Source: Ectocarpus siliculosus (lineage: Eukaryota > Sar > Phaeophyceae > Ectocarpales > Ectocarpaceae). Taken from it: a stretch of DNA of 15,844 nucleotides. The notes beneath the pieces were generated by a model, which saw nothing but the letters and a program-made list of their open reading frames with translations, did not search any database and was not told where the DNA came from. The DNA lies in contig FN649727.1 in NCBI GenBank assembly GCA_000310025.1, positions 4,076,425-4,092,268 on the forward strand. The letters are read 5' to 3'. Made by a program: the position numbers and the translations under genes. Shown here piece by piece: positions 11,270-15,844 of this stretch (its first letter is position 1; each line of letters starts with the position of its first letter).

Positions 11270-11536
11270 GTAAATCGACAGGTTTCATAGCCGCCAGGCA
11301 CCACCTATGAAGCCACGGTGTCACCGCAGCAATCGAGAGAGCGGCGGAGGAGACAGGTGGGGTCGGTGCGAAGCAAGCAAAGCCGCTGGGGGCAACGCAG
11401 AATGATTGATTTGTGCATCCACGTACCCCCCTATGGCGGTGACCAGAGGAGCGAGAGGAGCGAGGCATGAGTGATTCCGTGACGAGTGACACGATCACTT
11501 GGTTTCGCCCCGGAAGTGGCGAGTAGAGCGAGCTCG
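11270..11536. promoter_or_regulatory. Short divergent intergenic region, probable bidirectional promoter
   Basis: The start codons of the minus-strand MTHFR-like gene (11269 or 11239) and the plus-strand tyrosinase-like gene (11537) face away from each other across about 267-297 bp, so both promoters and both leaders must fit here unless a leader is spliced. I see no clear TATA box. Near 11446-11465 on the + strand there is a purine-rich direct repeat of a nine-base GAGGAGCGA-like unit. A CACGTG palindrome occurs at about 11202-11207 but lies inside the first exon of the minus-strand gene. The promoter assignment is inferred from gene geometry. Confidence 0.5.
11467..11526 (+). other. Short upstream open reading frame in the leader of the tyrosinase-like gene
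   Basis: An ATG at 11467 opens 19 codons and stops at TAG (11524-11526), ten bases before the main ATG at 11537 and in a different frame. If the transcript starts upstream of 11467, ribosomes would meet this frame first and it could lower translation of the main protein. The leader is not mapped, so its presence in the mRNA is unknown. Confidence 0.3.
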
Positions 11537-14500
11537 ATGTCCCAAAACAAGAGGAGAAGAGCGGAGGAGACGGACTCGTTGACCCGGGACACGGAAGCCA
11601 TGGGAGAGCAACGCCTGGGCTCGTGGCCCAGCTTGAGGTGTAGCAAGAGCATGGCGTTCCGCAACGAGCGGCGGCATCTCGTCATGCTATCCGTGCTTGC
11701 CGGAGTGGTCTTCTTCGGGTGCGGGTTGCTTGGAGGAACGACGTCGTCGAGATACATCGCGCCGTCGTCCCCGAGCAGGGGTTCGTTCAGCGCCTCGTCA
11801 ACGCCGGTGGAGCAATCGGGGATGGACGGGGGGGCGATGGCAGCTGGGGAGCAGCAGCAAGCGAACTTGGCGGCGGAGGTGGATAGTAGCGGAGAAACGA
11901 CGACGACGGAGCTCCAAGTGCGGATGTTCAACACGTACACCCTGCAAAACCCGATTACTCTGTACCCTTGGGAGCACATGGCGGAGCCTTTAAAGCCCTC
12001 CACGATGGAGCTGTTGGACTGGCCCGTGTCGGGAGAACACCTGGAATACAGGTGAGAAAAAAGGGAGCACGCTCGACGAAAGGCACCAGAGATGAGGGGG
12101 AAAAAGAGTGGTTTGCCGCTTTTCCCCGCGAGAGGTAGATGCCGTTTTCGATAACGGTCTGCCTGCTGTGTGTATTCGCTGATCCCCTTTGGCCTACTGT
12201 CACGGTATGTGCCCGTGCACACTTGTGGTAGTCGCCTATCCTTTTACGCACAGACGCCGTTGCCAGCCAGGTAGATACGTTAGCAGCGGAACAAGCTGCT
12301 GCCGCCGCGGCCGAACATGCAGAAAAAAGGTTCAAAGGGTCAAACGAGAAAATATGCGGAATGTTTTTTTCACGTGAAAATGAACACCGCAGATCATATG
12401 GGATTTTGGACCCAAAAGTTATGGTCGGGGTTGCGCCTGAAGTGCTCACAGCCTTATGTAGAATATGGTTATGTGGGACCGATACTATGGGCTTGGACAA
12501 GGAGTCCAGTGAGTTTAACGCCCCGTCCAACGAAGCACACATAGATGCGGTCGAAATACCGCAAACTACTACATGTATGGATCCTGGTGCTGGATGTTGA
12601 CTGCTGTCACAACAATGGCCTCCAGAAATGGGACACACAGCGTCGTATAGTAGAGGATAGAGGATACATGTAGAGGCCCTTCGTCGGTGCCGTCGTCGTG
12701 TGCAATGCATCACACAACGCAACCAGGGCACCCGCTAGCGTGTTTTCATGAAAACAGTCGCCCGCCGCGGATCAACTAGCTACAGCCGTCGACCTTGACA
12801 TTCACTGCCTTGGGGTCCAAGTGTCACACGAGGCAACCTCTCCGTTTTGTGCTGTCTTGTTTTCTCTTGAAACAAGCAAAACCTGGTGTCGACTTTCGCC
12901 GAAGGCACAACAGCAGCACATACGCATACAGCAGTATGCGTACATAGAGGCGGGGGTGGGTGATGCTCGCGCTTACACCGACAACAAAGACGGTACACGT
13001 CACGAAGCAGCGCTGGTTTGTTCCTGTTTATCGCTCGAAAGACAAAAATTGACCGCGTTACTGCTTATGCTACATGAAATCATCTTACCAGATTCAATAC
13101 CGTAAGAGTCGGAGAGGTGGCACCACCGTGTTCGCGTTTTTTTGTAGCGTATTTCTCCACAACTAGAAGGGTGGAACACCAACCGATACCTCTCAGGAAA
13201 GCCCTGGACGAGATGTTTCCAAAACTACCCTTTTCGGCAGTGGTACCCCCCTGGTTGTGGAGAAATACGCTATACAAAAACGCTAACACGGGGGTGCCAT
13301 CTCTCCGACCCTTACGGTACACACAATATAATATACAAGATTTTGCCATCCTGATACTAAACGAGGCAACTACTGCTGTGCACGCTTCGTCAAACATTAA
13401 CATTGCCGAAAGGTCCTGTAGACTGGCACCCAGAATCGTAGATAGCATGTAGATGAGACTAAAAGCACACCACGAGCTATCCGACGCGTCACGATGGCCG
13501 CAGATGCGCCCGTCCGAACGCCACACGATTTGTGGTGCGAATCTTGTCCTCGAGCATTGAATAGGTCTCCAAGTACTGGTTGTTTCAAGGAATTGAAGTC
13601 CTTCTGCTCTGTGGCGTCGTCCGCATCCGTTTTCTAAACTGCGGTTGGCACGCTGTCAATACCGCACGCGCACACCATAAGTACAAACCTGTTTTATCAT
13701 GTCGCCATAGCTTCGTTCATGAGGTACTTTCTCGTCTGGCGAAGTAAAAACACTGGGCTGCGCGCTGCGCGTATAAGACCACAACCAGCGGTCCAAAGGA
13801 TGGCGAAATGCCCCCGCCCGCCCGCCCGCCCCACCCCCCAGCCTTGGAAAATCGGATGTCGTTCTTATATAATGCCTCTCTGGTTTTTCGTCCCTTTTGC
13901 TTTGTACTCTAGGTGGGACGCTGATGGACACCTCCAAGGGTACGGTCGATCGGTGGACGTGCTCTTTAGCGCGGTCGGATCATACGAGGTGAGAACCCGA
14001 TTCTGAAGACAGAGAAGCCTTGTTTTCGATTTGGAGCTCTGGATAGAGCTAGCGTTATGACGTGTGACGACTGCTTTTTTGGTGTGGGCCAGGGCTGTTT
14101 GCTAACATGCACAAGACGAATTTTGTGTGCGTGGGGAACGAGTTATTCCCGTCTTCAAAAGAGTCTTGCGGCAACACAATCCGTGTGTTCGTTATTGTGA
14201 TCATAGCTCATCGGACGAAATTTTCTGCAGAAGCTGAGGTATTCCGTTGTCGGCCCCATGAGGAGCTGTTCGACAAGCGCTTGGTGTGCGGCGGCAAAAG
14301 AGGGAAGGATTGTTGCGACTCCGCTCTTGTAGGCAGCTACTACTGCTGCATCCCTCTTTTACCAACTTGTGCTCAACTTGCTCACCCAACACACAGACGT
14401 CAATCCATCGGAAACGCACTCAAGGCAGACGGGCGTAGACTCTCCCCACGTATCGAATACCGCACACGAAAACCGACCGCCGTCATATGCATAGCAGCTG

Positions 14501-15333
14501 CTTCCCACCGCCCACATGGTCTCCCCTCGCTGTTCTAAACCCGTGCGCATCCCTCCCCCTCATCCTGTGCCTCCTCCCTCCCGCCACGTCTGCCGAATGA
14601 TTGGTCAATCAAAATGACAGTGCTCCGTGGTCGTCTTCGACCCCACCCTGACGGGGAAAGACCCCACCCTGAGGGGGGGCACCACGGGCAACGAGGAGTC
14701 GGCGAGAGTGGCGGGGCCTTACAGTTTCACGGTCGAAGTGAAGTACGTGAGGAGGGAGATACGCTCCTTGAGTGACCAGGTAAAGAGCCGGCGGCCCCGT
14801 GGTGTGTGCTGCTCGTTTTCGTGGGGAGCGGGGGGGGGGGTGATCGTGTACCCTGCTGTTGCACATGCCTCTCTGCTGCGAGTACTATTTATCGACGTGA
14901 TCTTTTGGTCTTGTCTGCTTCTGAGGAATGCCGGTGATGGAAAAGTTGTGTGTTGCCTCTGTTATCTTATCGGAAGAACGGCGGTTTCCGACGACGGAGG
15001 TGCGAGAGGGAACGGCGGGCGGCAAAAACGGAACCCTGGTGCTGCGCTCGCCCTCCATCTACCCTACGCGTTGCGCAACAAACGAATCCGACGCCTTTTT
15101 GTTTCAGCACGCTCTTGTTTCTCTGCTGCCCGACCGACCGTTCGATCGATCGCACGAAACCGTCTGAATTGATTGATTTTTTACCTTTTTTGCCGGGGGG
15201 GGATAACAGGACCGCGAGATGTTCTTCAACGCGATGGCGGTGATGCAGAGGGTGCCGAGCGGGGTCGGGCAGATCGTGTACGGGTCGAACTACTACAGCA
15301 AGGACTACCTTACCAGGCTTCACCTCTACTACG
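11537..15333 (+). CDS. Membrane-anchored tyrosinase-like protein with PKD-like domain (3' part beyond window)
   Basis: Four exons fit in phase: 11537-12051, 13913-13988, 14621-14779 and 15210-15333. The last ends on a GTAAGG donor in phase 1, so the gene continues past the window. The first 291 residues are visible. An in-frame TGA lies upstream of the chosen ATG. Residues 1-47 are hydrophilic with an early Lys/Arg cluster; 48-66 form one hydrophobic segment, suggesting a type II signal anchor. A Ser/Gly/Gln-rich linker runs to about 120. Residues ~125-240 look like a PKD/Ig-type beta-sandwich, with YRWDADG, a VLFSAVGSYE strand pair and a closing FTVEVKYVRREIRSL. From about 240, YVRREIRSLSDQDREMFFNAM and RLHLYYG match the helical opening of tyrosinase-type domains in stramenopile proteins, as I recall them. 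The His-rich copper sites are expected just downstream, so catalytic competence cannot be judged. Copper-dependent oxidation of phenols, outside the cell or in the Golgi lumen, is the family-based inference. Confidence 0.75.
12921..12942. repeat. Perfect 9-bp inverted repeat with 4-base loop
   Basis: TACGCATAC at 12921-12929 and its exact reverse complement GTATGCGTA at 12934-12942 flank the loop AGCA. It sits inside a long intron, could form a stem-loop in the pre-mRNA, and has no T-run that would suggest a terminator. Function is unknown. Confidence 0.5.
13100..13317. mobile_element. MITE-like element with long terminal inverted repeats, flanked by TA
   Basis: The left arm 13098-13163 and the reverse complement of the right arm 13254-13319 align without gaps over 66 bp with about six mismatches (roughly 91% identity by eye). 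Each arm begins TACCGTAAG and ends CTCCACAAC. Weaker similarity may continue a few bases inward. If the outer TA on each side is a duplicated target, the element is about 218 bp, starts CCGTAAG and ends CTTACGG, as expected for non-autonomous elements moved by Tc1/mariner-type transposases. There is no transposase reading frame, so it would depend on an enzyme encoded elsewhere. It lies in intron 1 of the tyrosinase-like gene. Confidence 0.7.
14639..14680 (+). repeat. In-frame 21-bp tandem duplication within tyrosinase exon 3
   Basis: Two adjacent 21-base units, 14639-14659 and 14660-14680, both begin GACCCCACCCTGA and encode the heptads DPTLTGK and DPTLRGG (residues 204-210 and 211-217). Being a multiple of three, the repeat keeps the frame. 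It falls in what looks like a loop of the PKD-like domain. Confidence 0.75.
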
Positions 15334-15844
15334 GTAAGGAAAACTGGCGACTGCCGTGCCAAATGTTGGTTCGATGGATGTTTGTTTTGCCGAAGTTTAC
15401 TATGGTTTGCCGACGGGTTTCCGTTGTGCACGGCGGTAGGTAGTGCGTGCTGCACACCTCTGGTACGGTAGGTGCGGTGTTTTCATAGGTCCGATGGTGT
15501 GTTGTGCGACATGCGATGGGTCCCTCGGGTTTCGTGGAGTTAACTGTTGTTTCGTGGATCGTGGACCCTGGTGAGAACCTCCCAGAATCTGTACTACGGT
15601 ATGAAGGAATGATGCCATGATGTGTTTGCGGCATAGTTTTGTGGTAATAGTTGGAAACAGCAGTGGGGTGAAGAAAGCCAAAGGCGGTGCGAATTAATCC
15701 TGTGCGTGCCCACACACACCCGTTGGCCGCGTCCTTACGTCGAACGTGTCACTCCTTCGTCTCCGGTGTTAACTTGCCCGTGTGTGCGTGCATCCTCGCG
15801 TCTGTCCTCGTCGCTACTTGTTTGTGTTTGTGTCGGGGGGTGTT
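15334..15844 (+). other. Start of fourth intron of the tyrosinase-like gene
   Basis: Sequence after the TACG|GTAAGG donor shows no further exon carrying the expected His-rich copper-site motifs in the required phase. The last ~60 bases are T/C/G-rich and may approach an acceptor just beyond the window. No other feature is visible. Confidence 0.6.

Larger units (their letters stand above)
12052..13912 (+). other. Long first intron of the tyrosinase-like gene
   Basis: The intron is bounded by a CAG|GTGAGA donor and a pyrimidine-rich acceptor ending TTTGTACTCTAG, and joins phase 2 to phase 2 to give the codon for Arg172. At 1,861 nt it is about two to seven times longer than the other introns here. 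It contains the inverted-repeat element at 13100-13317 and a small perfect hairpin at 12921-12942. The minus-strand open frames crossing it have no recognisable protein motifs. Confidence 0.7.

Noticed and set aside
11431-12222. 263-codon minus-strand open frame
   Set aside because: It is the complement of exon 1 of the tyrosinase-like gene, which has a membrane anchor and phase-matched downstream exons; the antisense reading has no recognisable features.
11955-12731. 258-codon minus-strand open frame
   Set aside because: It overlaps the end of tyrosinase exon 1 and its intron; Ser/Ala/Cys-rich, with no motif and no splice partners.
13800-13842. Repeated CGCC units suggesting a GC-box or microsatellite element
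   Set aside because: Short and located inside an intron shortly before an acceptor; simple sequence explains it.
1-15844. CRISPR arrays, rRNA, tRNA or prokaryotic operons
   Set aside because: No regularly spaced direct repeats, no tRNA cloverleaf or rRNA core sequence was recognised, and the genes are split by introns.

Overview
The window looks like nuclear DNA of an intron-rich eukaryote, most likely a brown alga or a related photosynthetic stramenopile. Coding sequence lies in short exons (45-574 nt) separated by introns of about 250-1,860 nt. The introns mostly have GTRAG-type donors and pyrimidine-rich tracts before the acceptor. No bacterial operon, ribosome binding site, rRNA, tRNA or CRISPR structure is visible. 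The lineage call rests on this gene structure, on a putative bipartite plastid presequence, and on a tyrosinase architecture I associate with stramenopiles. It is an inference, not a database result.

Three split genes were reconstructed by requiring splice-site consensus and matching codon phase at every junction. Gene A (+, 2795-7499, 7 exons) encodes an unrecognised 339-residue protein. It has a signal-peptide/transit-like N terminus and two copies of a Gly-Trp-bearing, beta-rich domain. Gene B (-, 11239-8218, 6 exons, 483 residues) encodes a methylenetetrahydrofolate-reductase-like protein with an Arg/Ala/Ser-rich organellar-type presequence and two insertions. Gene C (+, from 11537, 4 exons visible, runs off the right edge) encodes a membrane-anchored tyrosinase-like protein: a signal anchor, a PKD-like beta-sandwich, and the start of the tyrosinase domain. 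The copper-ligand part lies beyond the window.

Layout: 1-2794 has no gene I can support, only weak repeat traces. Gene A fills 2.8-7.5 kb. At 7.5-8.2 kb is the convergent 3' spacer between A and B. Gene B fills 8.2-11.27 kb. A 267-bp intergenic stretch at 11270-11536 separates the divergent starts of B and C and is probably a shared promoter region. Gene C occupies the rest. Its 1.86-kb first intron carries a 218-bp MITE-like element with terminal inverted repeats and TA flanks.

The genes share no obvious pathway. The B/C head-to-head pair could be co-regulated. The least explained item is the tandem-domain protein of gene A.
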